Assembly: GCA_027306695.1 (NCBI GenBank)
Contig: DAHUZH010000019.1
Coordinates: 1 to 39,380 of the forward strand
DNA: 39,380 nt
Origin: Acidobacteriaceae bacterium
GTDB taxonomy: Bacteria > Acidobacteriota > Terriglobia > Terriglobales > Acidobacteriaceae
Direction of reading: 5' to 3'
Shown: positions 1 to 9,482 of the stretch, in pieces
Numbering within the stretch: position 1 is the stretch's first letter
Layout of the letters: each line of letters starts with the position of its first letter
The notes under the pieces: generated by a model
The model's input: only the letters and a program-made list of their open reading frames with translations
Told to the model about the DNA's origin: nothing
The model's database searches: none
Made by a program: the position numbers and the translations under genes

Positions 1-858
1 CACATTTGCCAGAGACTCCGCAAGCAGCCGCGCGTTGGCGTGGTCTTCGGACAGCCGCTCCGTCATGCTTTCGAGCGCAATCAGCCCGGCAGCCGCCAGC
101 ACGCCCACCTGCCGCATTCCACCGCCCAGCGCCTTGCGAAATACGCGGGCCCGTTCGATGTGCTTCTTCGTACCAACCAGCAAAGAACCGACCGGCGCGC
201 CGAGCCCTTTGGACAGGCAGAACTTGACCGTGTCGAATCCCCGCGTCAGTTCCGCGACGCCAATCCCCAGGCTGACCGCGGCGTTAAAGACGCGCGCGCC
301 GTCGAGATGCACGGGCAGACCCGCGTCTTTCGCGCCTGCCCAGATTTCTTCCAACACCACGAGCGGCGTCACCGTGCCCCCCGCCATGTTGTGCGTGTTT
401 TCGAGCGAGATCAATCCGGTCTGAGCGCGGTAATAAATGCTCGGTGCAATTGCGGCCTGAATCTGTTTCCACGTCAGTACTCCGCGCTCCCCGGCCACGG
501 TGCGCGGCATGCAACCGGAAAATGCCGACAGCATGGCCATCTCCCAGTCCACAATATGCGAGCGGGTTTCGCAAATCACTTCCTGCCCATGCTGCGTGTG
601 CAGGCGGATGGCAATCTGGTTGCCCATGGTCCCCGTCGGCACAAAGATTGCAGCTTCGCGCCCGAACATCTCCGCCGCCCGCTGCTCTAACCGTGTCACC
701 GTTGGGTCTTCCCCATACACATCGTCGCCGACCTCGGCTGCGGCCATGGCCGCGCGCATCGCGGCGGTGGGCTGGGTAACGGTATCGCTGCGCAGGTCGA
801 TCACGCCTGTTGCCTTCTGCGGATTTATGGCTTCGGTAACAGCCGTTTGCGTGTTCAC
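1..858 (-). CDS. ltaE: Low-specificity L-threonine aldolase, 3' end missing
   Basis: A PLP-dependent fold-type I aldolase that cleaves L-threonine/allo-threonine to glycine and acetaldehyde in the cytoplasm. The frame is open from a GTG at 858-856 to the left edge (286 codons, no stop), so the C-terminus lies outside the window. Visible family marks are the N-terminal [11 protein letters not shown] segment (about residue 21), the [11 protein letters not shown] block, SLENTHN, the [11 protein letters not shown] block whose Asp (about 186) should contact the PLP ring nitrogen, and [13 protein letters not shown] with the presumed Schiff-base Lys at about 217. The GTG start overlaps the TGA of the upstream hemW by four bases (GTGA), which suggests translational coupling, and AAGGAG-like sequence lies just before it inside hemW. 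Family assignment is firm; substrate stereospecificity cannot be read from sequence. Confidence 0.93.
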   Translation of the reverse strand, partial: MNTQTAVTEAINPQKATGVIDLRSDTVTQPTAAMRAAMAAAEVGDDVYGEDPTVTRLEQRAAEMFGREAAIFVPTGTMGNQIAIRLHTQHGQEVICETRSHIVDWEMAMLSAFSGCMPRTVAGERGVLTWKQIQAAIAPSIYYRAQTGLISLENTHNMAGGTVTPLVVLEEIWAGAKDAGLPVHLDGARVFNAAVSLGIGVAELTRGFDTVKFCLSKGLGAPVGSLLVGTKKHIERARVFRKALGGGMRQVGVLAAAGLIALESMTERLSEDHANARLLAESLANV

Positions 859-2123
859 GCGAAAACTCCTTGATTTTTTAAATCTTGCAATTTGGGGCCT
901 GCGCTTGCCTGCCGAATGAAATCTTCTTGTGCCGGGAGAACACTCAGGAATCGCGCGAAGACCTCGTTGGCAAACAGCCGTCCGGGCTGCGTCAAACGAA
1001 CAGAGTCGCCGTCGCGTGTGAGCAATCCTTCCTGTTCACATACACCCAGCACTGGCTGGAAGGCGCGCATGGCAGTGTGGCCGATGTTTTGTTCCATGGC
1101 CAACAGCGAAACGCCCGCCGATAAACGCAGACCCAGAAACCAGGCCTCTTCAATGGCCTCGGCGGCGGACACTGACGTCACGGTTTCCCGCGCGCTGTGG
1201 TCCAGATACTTCGTCAAATCATCCGTCGTGCCCACACGAACTGCATTTCCATCGCAAGTGTGCAAAAACGAGTGAGCATCCAGCCCGAAACCGACATAAG
1301 GTTGGCGCGTCCAGTATTTGAGATTGTGGCGCGACTCGTGGCCAGTCCGTGCAAAGTTTGAAATTTCGTATTGCGCGATGCTTGCCTGGGAAAACCGCTC
1401 GCACGCTTCACCGTACATGTCTGCGATGGTCGCTTCGCGCGGCACCAATCCAACGCCATAGCGCGCTCCACCTGCCAGCATCTCGCGGCCCAGTCGGGAA
1501 TCTTCATCCACGTCCAGCATGTAGACGCTCAAATGCGAAACACCGGTGGCGATGGCAGCTTCGAGCGATGTCCGCCAGCTCGCCATGGTTTGGTGCGGCA
1601 GCCCCGCGATCAGGTCCACGTTGATCTCGTCGATCCCGGCACCGCGCAAGCGAGCAATTTCCGCGAGAACAACAGCCCCCGTGTGCAGCCGGCCCACCGC
1701 TGCCGCTTCTCGATCGACAAACGACTGCACGCCAAGACTGACGCGATTGATTCCAAGGCGCGGCAGAGCTTGCAATAAGGAATCGCTCAACTGGCCCGGT
1801 GCGCATTCGAGCGTCATTTCTGTCTGTGGAGCGAAAGAAAAAACTTCTTGCAGCGCTTCCAGTATCCGCTGCATCTGTTCTACAGAAAGCAAACTGGGAG
1901 TGCCACCACCAAAATAAACACTGTCTACGTTTTCCGGCAGCGCGGCCAGCCAACCCGCCGCTCGACGGCTGCTGGAGCGAATTTCGGCGGTCAGGCGATT
2001 CACGTACTCGGCCAGGCGCTCATTGCCATAGACGCCAGACGCAAAGTTGCAGTAGCTGCACTTGGCGCGACAGAACGGAATGGAGACATAGATTCCCAGC
2101 GTTGTGGGTGCGGAGATTGGCAT
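855..2123 (-). CDS. hemW: Radical SAM protein HemW (HemN-like haem chaperone)
   Basis: A radical SAM protein of the oxygen-independent coproporphyrinogen oxidase-like family. HemW proteins are known as haem-binding insertion chaperones rather than true oxidases. The SAM [4Fe-4S] motif CRAKCSYC (CxxxCxxC) follows GIYVSIPF near the N-terminus. The [10 protein letters not shown] and SLGVQSF blocks follow, then the HemN C-terminal domain. I prefer the ATG at 2123, which leaves about ten residues before GIYVSIPFC as in typical HemW. An in-frame TTG at 2192 would overlap the divergent ABC transporter. No Shine-Dalgarno is visible before 2123; instead a TATAGC hexamer lies ten bases upstream, compatible with a short-leader mRNA. 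It is divergent from the exporter gene and coupled to the threonine aldolase downstream. HemW versus HemN is inferred from the cysteine motif and length. Confidence 0.88.
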   Translation of the reverse strand: MPISAPTTLGIYVSIPFCRAKCSYCNFASGVYGNERLAEYVNRLTAEIRSSSRRAAGWLAALPENVDSVYFGGGTPSLLSVEQMQRILEALQEVFSFAPQTEMTLECAPGQLSDSLLQALPRLGINRVSLGVQSFVDREAAAVGRLHTGAVVLAEIARLRGAGIDEINVDLIAGLPHQTMASWRTSLEAAIATGVSHLSVYMLDVDEDSRLGREMLAGGARYGVGLVPREATIADMYGEACERFSQASIAQYEISNFARTGHESRHNLKYWTRQPYVGFGLDAHSFLHTCDGNAVRVGTTDDLTKYLDHSARETVTSVSAAEAIEEAWFLGLRLSAGVSLLAMEQNIGHTAMRAFQPVLGVCEQEGLLTRDGDSVRLTQPGRLFANEVFARFLSVLPAQEDFIRQASAGPKLQDLKNQGVFA

Positions 2124-2131
2124 AGAAATGT

Positions 2132-2143
2132 CCGCTATAGCGG
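2132..2143. promoter_or_regulatory. Perfect 12-bp palindrome between divergent genes
   Basis: CCGCTATAGCGG is a perfect 12-bp inverted repeat in the 56-bp gap between hemW (minus) and the ABC exporter (plus). It could be an operator, or its TATAGC core could be the hemW -10 element, ten bases before the hemW ATG. Ten of the twelve bases (GCTATAGCGG) recur at 9228-9237 just upstream of malQ. The role is inferred. Confidence 0.35.
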
Positions 2144-2162
2144 AAGTATCAAGGAAACTTCG

Positions 2163-2168
2163 TACAAT
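2163..2168 (+). promoter_or_regulatory. Candidate -10 element of the ABC exporter operon
   Basis: TACAAT (five of six consensus bases) ends 11 bases before the ATG at 2180. No convincing -35 hexamer lies 16-18 bases upstream. If used, transcription would start only a few bases before the ATG, so the mRNA would be nearly leaderless. This agrees with the absence of a Shine-Dalgarno there. Confidence 0.4.
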
Positions 2169-2179
2169 AGCAGTGTCGC

Positions 2180-4123
2180 ATGGCAGACGCAAAACAGAGC
2201 ACGCAGCAGCACGAGGACGACGTCGTTGGAAAGGCGTATGACGGCCGCCTCATGCGGCGTCTGCTTACTTATCTGCGCCCGTATCGTTTGCAGGTGGCCA
2301 TCTCTCTGGTCGCCATCCTTTTCAAAGCGCTGTCGGACGTCCTTGGCCCATACCTGACCAAAGTCGCCATCGACCTCTACATGTCGCAGCCGTCCGCCGC
2401 CACCCATCGTTCGCTGCTGGCGCGTCACCTGAGCCGCGACGCCATCACCGGCATCAGCGAGATAGCCGCCATCTATCTCTTGTCTCTCGTGTTTAGCTAT
2501 TTTCTGGAATTCGTCCAGACTTACCTGATGCAATGGACCGGGCAAAAGGTGATGTACGACCTGCGCAGCCAGATTTTCCGGCACATTCAACGCATGAATG
2601 TCGCGTTTTTCGACCGCAACCCGACGGGCCGCCTGGTCACGCGCGTCACCAGCGATGTGGATGCGTTGAATGAAATGTTCACCTCCGGCGTGGTCTCGAT
2701 TTTTGAAGATGTGCTGGTGCTGGCGGGCATCGTCTTCGTGATGTTGCGCATGAACTGGTGGCTGGCGCTGCTGGCCTTTTCCGTCATTCCGTTCATTCTT
2801 CTGGCCACACAGGTCTTCCGCAAATATGTGCGTGAGTCCTATCGCCGCATTCGCACAGCGATTGCCCGCATCAATTCTCACTTGCAGGAACACGTCAGCG
2901 GAATGAGCGTGGTGCAGCTTTTCAACCGTGAAGAGCGCGCCTTTCAGGACTTTGAAAAGGTCAACCGCCAGCACCTGAAGGCATTCAAAGACGCCATTAT
3001 GGCGTATGCGCTGTACTACCCGGCGGTGGAAATTCTCAGCTCCATCGCCATTGCGATCATCATTTGGATCGGCGGTCGCGGCGTGCTGCGGGAGACGGTC
3101 ACGCTCGGCGTGCTGGTCGCGTTCATCCAGTATTCGCAGCGTTTCTTCCGACCCATTCAGGACCTCAGCGACAAGTACAACATCCTGCAAGCCGCCATGG
3201 CCGCGAGCGAGCGCGTGTTCAAACTGCTCGATACGCAGCCGGAGGTCGTGTCGCCAGCCGTCCCGCGCACCGGGGATGGCTCCGGCCGCATTGAATTTCG
3301 CAATGTATGGTTCAGCTATCAAAAGCTGGACGCGGCCACTATCGAGGGCCTGCGCGCCAGCACATCTCCAGAAAATGAAGAGATCGAATGGGTGCTGCGC
3401 GATGTCAACTTCGAGATCGAGCCGGGCGAGACGGCGGCCATCGTCGGCCACACCGGTGCGGGCAAGACCACGCTCAGCAGCCTGATGCTGCGCTTTTACG
3501 ATGTGCAGCGCGGGGCCATTCTGGTGGAAGGACTCGATGTGCGCGAGTGGGACGTGCAGGCATTGCGCCGCCGCTTCGCCGTGGTGCTGCAGGACCCGGT
3601 CCTGTTCACCGGGACGGTCGCCAGCAATATACGGTTGGGAACTGAATCGATCACAGATGACGCCATCGAGCGCGCCACCAACCAGGTCAACGTTGGCGAC
3701 TATGTCCGCTCGCTGCCCGGCGGCTTTCAAGAACCGGTGCGTGAGCGTGGAAGCACGCTGTCCACCGGCCAGAAGCAGCTCATCAATTTTGCTCGGGCGC
3801 TGGCGCACGATCCACGCATCCTGATTCTGGATGAAGCTACGTCCAGCGTCGATACGGAAACCGAGCAGCGGGTACGTTCCGCGCTGACGCGACTGGTGTC
3901 GGGCCGCACCTCGGTGGTGGTCGCGCATCGCCTTTCGACGATTCAGAGCGCCAATCATATTTTGGTGATGCACAAAGGCCAGTTGCGCGAGATCGGCACG
4001 CATCAGGAACTGCTGGCGCAGCACGGGTTGTATTGGAAGCTCTACCGGCTGCAATACAAAGACCAGGAAATTCCTGGGGCCGGTGTTCCCAGCAGCGATG
4101 CGCTGGCCGTTCCCGGCGACTGA
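2180..4123 (+). CDS. MsbA-like ABC exporter (fused permease-ATPase)
   Basis: A half-size type IV ABC exporter of 647 residues: an N-terminal six-helix membrane domain (about residues 25-330) followed by a nucleotide-binding domain. The ATPase shows Walker A GHTGAGKTT (about 422-430), the signature LSTGQKQ, Walker B ILILDEATSS and the AHRLST H-loop, so it should be active as a homodimer. Homologues export lipids (MsbA flips lipid A core), peptides or drugs. lpxB starts 14 bases downstream, which favours a lipid A or other envelope-lipid substrate, but this is contextual only because exporters of this family are hard to tell apart by sequence. The insert between the membrane domain and Walker A is slightly longer than usual (around residues 385-400). 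The ATG start is preceded by a close -10 hexamer rather than a ribosome binding site. Confidence 0.9.
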   Translation: MADAKQSTQQHEDDVVGKAYDGRLMRRLLTYLRPYRLQVAISLVAILFKALSDVLGPYLTKVAIDLYMSQPSAATHRSLLARHLSRDAITGISEIAAIYLLSLVFSYFLEFVQTYLMQWTGQKVMYDLRSQIFRHIQRMNVAFFDRNPTGRLVTRVTSDVDALNEMFTSGVVSIFEDVLVLAGIVFVMLRMNWWLALLAFSVIPFILLATQVFRKYVRESYRRIRTAIARINSHLQEHVSGMSVVQLFNREERAFQDFEKVNRQHLKAFKDAIMAYALYYPAVEILSSIAIAIIIWIGGRGVLRETVTLGVLVAFIQYSQRFFRPIQDLSDKYNILQAAMAASERVFKLLDTQPEVVSPAVPRTGDGSGRIEFRNVWFSYQKLDAATIEGLRASTSPENEEIEWVLRDVNFEIEPGETAAIVGHTGAGKTTLSSLMLRFYDVQRGAILVEGLDVREWDVQALRRRFAVVLQDPVLFTGTVASNIRLGTESITDDAIERATNQVNVGDYVRSLPGGFQEPVRERGSTLSTGQKQLINFARALAHDPRILILDEATSSVDTETEQRVRSALTRLVSGRTSVVVAHRLSTIQSANHILVMHKGQLREIGTHQELLAQHGLYWKLYRLQYKDQEIPGAGVPSSDALAVPGD

Positions 4124-4137
4124 GGCCGACTCGGAAG

Positions 4138-5343
4138 ATGCCCACTCCAACCATCTTCATCTCCGCAGGCGAAGCAAGCGGCGAACGCTACGGCGCCATG
4201 CTGATCGAAGCTGTGCGCCAGCGCTTGCCCAATGCGCAGTTCTTCGGGTTGGGCGGCGCAGCAATGGAAGCAGCGGGATGCGAGCGGATTGTGCGCGCAG
4301 AAGAGATTGCCGTCATGGGCATCACCGAAGTGCTGCGCCACATGCCGCGCATTTACGGAGCATATCGCCGGCTGGTACATAGCATTCGCGCGCGCAGGCC
4401 CGATGTCGCCGTGCTGATCGATTTTCCCGACGTGAATTTTCGTCTGGCGCGCGAATTGAAAAAACTCGGCGTACCCGTGATTTACTTCGTCAGTCCACAG
4501 CTCTGGGCCTGGAAGAAACACCGCATCCGGTGGGTGCGGGAGCGGGTGACGAAGATGCTGGTCATCTTTCCATTTGAAGAGAATTATTATCGAGAGCGCC
4601 GCGTGGATGCGGAATTTGTCGGGCATCCTCTTGCCAATCTGCCGCTGCCAACGACCACTCGCGAAGCCTTCGCGCAGCGCTACGCACTCGACAATGCAAA
4701 GCCGTGGATTGGCCTATTGCCCGGCAGCCGCCGGAAAGAAGTGCGTCTGAATTTGCCCGTCATGGCGGCCGCTGCCCGCCAGCTAGGCGCGGAATACGAA
4801 TATGTATTGCCTGTCGCAGCAACGCTCGAAACAGATTGGGTGCGCGCCGCCGTTGCGCAGTGCGGACCCAACGTTCCGATTCATGTCGTAGAAGACGCGC
4901 GTGCGGTCCTCTTCCATTCGCGCGCCAGTATCGTGGCCAGTGGTACAGCCACGGTGGAGGCCGCATGCATCGGCAATCCGTTCGTCGCGGTCTATCGTCT
5001 TTCTTCTCTGAGTTACGCTGTGGCCAGCCGACTGGTACAGTTGCCGCACGTCGCCATGGTGAATCTGATTGCTGGAAAACGCATCGTGCCGGAGCTGATC
5101 CAGAACAACTTTACGCCGGAACATACTATTTGCGCGTTGCGGCCACTGCTGGAAGGCGGAGATGCCCGCGGGCAAATGCAGTGCGACCTGGCCGACGTGA
5201 GAAAGGCCCTCTACACGAAAAACGAATTTCCTGACAACGATTCCCGGCAGGCACAAACTACCATCGACCGCGTGGCCAATTGGGTTTTACGATTTTTGAA
5301 CAATCCTGACGCGCGCGCGATCTCCGAGAAAACTACGAGATGA
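4138..5343 (+). CDS. lpxB: Lipid-A-disaccharide synthase
   Basis: A glycosyltransferase (GT19) that joins UDP-2,3-diacylglucosamine and lipid X into the disaccharide-1-phosphate precursor of lipid A, at the inner face of the inner membrane. The 401-residue protein starts MPTPTIFISAGEASGER. It carries the LpxB blocks GLGGAAMEAAG, IDFPDVNFRLA, YFVSPQLWAWKKHRI, FPFEENYY, VGHPL, LLPGSRRKEV and SGTATVEAA. The usual GEASGD motif is GEASGE here. I chose the ATG at 4138 because an upstream in-frame start at 4033 would lie inside the exporter gene and add residues unlike LpxB. It sits 14 bases after the exporter stop, and its TGA overlaps the next ATG (ATGA, 5340-5343), so three genes are probably co-translated. 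Its presence implies an LPS-bearing outer membrane. Confidence 0.95.
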   Translation: MPTPTIFISAGEASGERYGAMLIEAVRQRLPNAQFFGLGGAAMEAAGCERIVRAEEIAVMGITEVLRHMPRIYGAYRRLVHSIRARRPDVAVLIDFPDVNFRLARELKKLGVPVIYFVSPQLWAWKKHRIRWVRERVTKMLVIFPFEENYYRERRVDAEFVGHPLANLPLPTTTREAFAQRYALDNAKPWIGLLPGSRRKEVRLNLPVMAAAARQLGAEYEYVLPVAATLETDWVRAAVAQCGPNVPIHVVEDARAVLFHSRASIVASGTATVEAACIGNPFVAVYRLSSLSYAVASRLVQLPHVAMVNLIAGKRIVPELIQNNFTPEHTICALRPLLEGGDARGQMQCDLADVRKALYTKNEFPDNDSRQAQTTIDRVANWVLRFLNNPDARAISEKTTR

Positions 5344-7403
5344 GCAGGCCAGTCATTGCGCTGATGCCTCGGTTGCATCGCTTGCAGATGGTTCCGCTAT
5401 GGCTAACTCTGCTGGCCATCCCGTTCGCAGCAGCGCAGCAAATATCGCCAACTCAGCCAATCCAAATCAGTGGCTACGGCATCGATATTGTTCTCGATCC
5501 CGTGCATCATGCGATGACCGTACAGACAACTGTAGCTTTTACTGCACTCAGGGATGCAGCGACTGTCTCGTTTCAACTGAACCCCGCGCTGCGCGTCACC
5601 GCCGTTACGGACACCAAAGGCCAGCCGCTGAACGCCGAGCGGGCTTCTTCGGATACGCTGGGTGCTACAGGAGAGGCCAACGAGATTCGCGTCACGCCAT
5701 CCGTCCCCATGAAAAAGGATGAATCCAACACATGGACCTTTACCTACAGTGGTGTGTTCGATACCTCACGCAACTCCGGTCCAGCCGGGCCTGCGTCCGC
5801 CATTCCCCTTGCTTCCATCGGTGATCCAGTGAGTTATCTGCTCTACCCAGCGCATTGGTTCCCCACAGTAGGCACTCTGACCAGCCGCTTTACAGCGGCC
5901 ATGCGCATCCATGTTCCGGCTGACGAGCATGTGTTTGGCAGTGGCTTTACGGGTACGCCACACCTCGATCCAAATGGCAGGATGGTGTTCGATTTCAAAT
6001 GGCCGCAACCGGGCTTTCCTGGGACCCTCATCGCCGGAAAATTCAGCGGGCCTTACGCAGCAGATCCTAATTCCAATGTGCGTGTTTATCTCATCGAAAA
6101 AAACAAAACAGGCGCGAAGACAAATCCACTTCAGTCCGATGCGCAGAATTACGCAGCAACCGCTGCCCGGGAATACAGTTACTTCTACTCTCAATTTGGC
6201 CCGGCGCAGTCTGGGCAATTGAACATTGTGGAATTGCCGGACAATACCGTTCCCGCATACTGGGCACCGGAGATTGCAGCCATCGCAGGCGCACAGATGC
6301 AGGGCGAAACGGCGTTTCGCCTGTTGGCCAACACCATCGCCCATCAGTGGTGGGGAAACGATGTCAGCCCGGCAACACGAGACGATTCCTGGATCACAAA
6401 CGGCATGTGCCGCTATGCGGAGTTGCAATATCTTGGACAAATTTCCGGTGCATCCGCATCAGCGGACGCCGTCCTGAATGTGTCGGCCAGTGCGCTGGAG
6501 TATGACACCATTCCGCTGGCGGACGCTGCGCATTCCCCGATATTTTCTCCGGAGTTCCAGGCCATGACCTACGACAAGGGCGCAATGGTCTTCCGCATGT
6601 TGCAATGGCAAATTGGCGATGCTGCTTTCCAGCAGACGCTGCACGACATCCTCGCGCAAACGGAAAAATCGATTTCTTCCGCCGAGGTGGAGAAGATCGC
6701 CGAAGCTGCATCGCACAAAAATCTACAGCCCTTTTTTACGCAATGGCTACAGAGCACCGGCGCGCCTACGCTACAGGATAAATGGACCCTCTATCGGCTG
6801 GGCAACAACCAGGGCTTCCGCACGGTTGGCGAGATCGATCAGGACCTCGATTTGTTTCGCATGCCGGTGGAAGTCCGCGTAGAGACCGAAGGCAAGACTG
6901 TCACGCAGCGCATCGAAGTGGTTGGAGCGCAGTCGCAATTTGCGATCGACACCTTTGGCATGCCGCGAAAAATTTCGCTCGACCCGGACCATTGGCTATT
7001 GAGGAACAGCCCGAACATGCAGGTGCGCGTGCATATTCTGCGGGGTCAACAACTGGCGGTCCAGGGCGACGACGCAAAAGCCATTCAGGAATATCATCAG
7101 GCGCTGGCGATCGACAACATCAGTTCGCTCGCCAGCTATCGGTTGGGCGACGTTTACTTCCAGCAAAAGAATTATCAGGCTGCTGCCAACGCTTATCGCG
7201 ACGCACTGCGTGGCGATGGCGTTCCCAAGTGGACAGAGGTCTGGAGCGATCTCCAATTGGGAAAAATCTTCGATGCTTCCGGGCAGCGCGAACGGGCCGT
7301 GAACCAGTATCGCGAGGCATTGCAGACCCAGGACAACACCGGTGGCGCGCTCGAATTGGCGAAAGCCTATCTGCAAAATCCTTATCGGACTTCGCACCCA
7401 TAG
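5340..7403 (+). CDS. Secreted M1-peptidase-fold protein with lost zinc site, plus TPR tail
   Basis: A 687-residue exported protein with a signal peptide (hydrophobic LWLTLLAIPFAAAQ, cleavage near residue 33). The body aligns by eye with gluzincin M1 aminopeptidases: a beta-rich N-domain, then the segment that should hold HEXXH-x18-E. Here the motif reads N331-T-I-A-H335-QWWGN, and position 354, which should be the third zinc-ligand Glu, is Asn (SWITNGMCRYAE). So the first His, the catalytic Glu and the third ligand are all replaced, and no GAMEN motif is seen. The surrounding AHQWWGN and RYAE landmarks are kept, so this is a degenerated active site rather than a frameshift. The last 110 residues form about two TPR-like repeats (EYHQALAIDN..., AYRDAL...). 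Translation is coupled to lpxB by an ATGA overlap. A periplasmic scaffold or binding role is inferred. Confidence 0.8.
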   Translation: MSRPVIALMPRLHRLQMVPLWLTLLAIPFAAAQQISPTQPIQISGYGIDIVLDPVHHAMTVQTTVAFTALRDAATVSFQLNPALRVTAVTDTKGQPLNAERASSDTLGATGEANEIRVTPSVPMKKDESNTWTFTYSGVFDTSRNSGPAGPASAIPLASIGDPVSYLLYPAHWFPTVGTLTSRFTAAMRIHVPADEHVFGSGFTGTPHLDPNGRMVFDFKWPQPGFPGTLIAGKFSGPYAADPNSNVRVYLIEKNKTGAKTNPLQSDAQNYAATAAREYSYFYSQFGPAQSGQLNIVELPDNTVPAYWAPEIAAIAGAQMQGETAFRLLANTIAHQWWGNDVSPATRDDSWITNGMCRYAELQYLGQISGASASADAVLNVSASALEYDTIPLADAAHSPIFSPEFQAMTYDKGAMVFRMLQWQIGDAAFQQTLHDILAQTEKSISSAEVEKIAEAASHKNLQPFFTQWLQSTGAPTLQDKWTLYRLGNNQGFRTVGEIDQDLDLFRMPVEVRVETEGKTVTQRIEVVGAQSQFAIDTFGMPRKISLDPDHWLLRNSPNMQVRVHILRGQQLAVQGDDAKAIQEYHQALAIDNISSLASYRLGDVYFQQKNYQAAANAYRDALRGDGVPKWTEVWSDLQLGKIFDASGQRERAVNQYREALQTQDNTGGALELAKAYLQNPYRTSHP

Positions 7404-7408
7404 GGCAG

Positions 7409-7594
7409 CTACTTTTTGTCTTCCAGCGCAGCCAGCACTTCGTCGACGGTTGGCGTGACCTGTAGCATATATTCGCGCACGCGCTTGCGTTCTTCCTGCT
7501 GTAGCGACGGCAGCACGACCAGCAGGCGGCGCAGCGTAGTGCCGATGTCGTCGGCGTAATTCATCATGCGTATGGCTTCTCCAGAAAGGGGCAT
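7409..7594 (-). CDS. Small protein of unknown function (61 aa)
   Basis: A 61-codon gene that begins MPLSGEAIRMMNYADDIG and ends in ALEDKK. It has an excellent ribosome binding site: AAGGAG lies six bases before the ATG at 7594. The product is predicted largely helical, charged in the second half (LQQEERKRVREYMLQ), with no signal peptide or membrane segment. I do not recognise a family. It lies 85 bases downstream of malQ on the same strand and ends five bases from the convergent M1-like gene, so it may be transcribed as the tail of the malQ transcript. The strong start signal and compact fit between neighbours are the reasons for calling it real. Confidence 0.7.
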   Translation of the reverse strand: MPLSGEAIRMMNYADDIGTTLRRLLVVLPSLQQEERKRVREYMLQVTPTVDEVLAALEDKK

Positions 7595-7679
7595 CGGTTC
7601 TCCTTAAAACAATTGTTCGATCTATTCCATTTTGCGGCGTGAGCGGCATACTCGTAAAGGCGCGGTGATAATCATGGTC

Positions 7680-9212
<1,533 letters not shown>

Positions 9213-9264
9213 TCCTTCTCCAGGGTTGCTATAGCGGTTCCCTGATTGCTATGCACCAAAGTAT

Positions 9265-9326
9265 TGTCATCCCGAGCGTGGTCGCTGCTGCGACTTGCAT
9301 CCTGCGGATGCTCGCTCGAAATGACA
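9265..9326. repeat. REP-like palindromic element with three nested stems
   Basis: A 62-base imperfect palindrome. The outer arms TGTCATCCCGAGCG (9265-9278) and CGCTCGAAATGACA (9313-9326) pair at 12 of 14 positions. Inside are two further perfect hairpins: GTCGC-tgct-GCGAC (9281-9294) and GCATCC-tgc-GGATGC (9297-9311). The whole can fold as a three-armed cloverleaf. Such intergenic palindromes with TGTCAT ends resemble dispersed REP/MITE-like elements of acidobacterial genomes, but I see only this one copy in the window. It lies between ppiD and malQ. Confidence 0.6.
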
Positions 9327-9439
9327 GATATCTTTGTGCTGGTACATCAATCTTGAATCCGCTTTAATTGAAACTGGGCAACGGTCTTACCGGGAACATG
9401 CCTGCACCGTTAGATGCATGGAAAGAAGTTCTCATACGT

Positions 9440-9475
9440 ATGCATGCTGCCGTGTTTTCAGTCAGCAGCATGCAT
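9440..9475 (-). terminator. Hairpin just downstream of the ppiD-like gene
   Basis: An 11-bp perfect stem (ATGCATGCTGC at 9440-9450 against GCAGCATGCAT at 9465-9475) with a 14-base loop begins 7 bases after the ppiD-like stop codon. It sits where a terminator would, but no U-run follows on the minus strand, so intrinsic termination is uncertain. It may act as an mRNA 3'-end stabiliser. Confidence 0.4.
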
Positions 9476-9482
9476 TGCTTTA

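Noticed and set aside
2135-4150. 671-codon open frame opposite the ABC exporter
   Set aside because: It is the antisense shadow of a gene with complete ABC motifs; its translation is rich in His, Arg and Gln with no recognisable domain.
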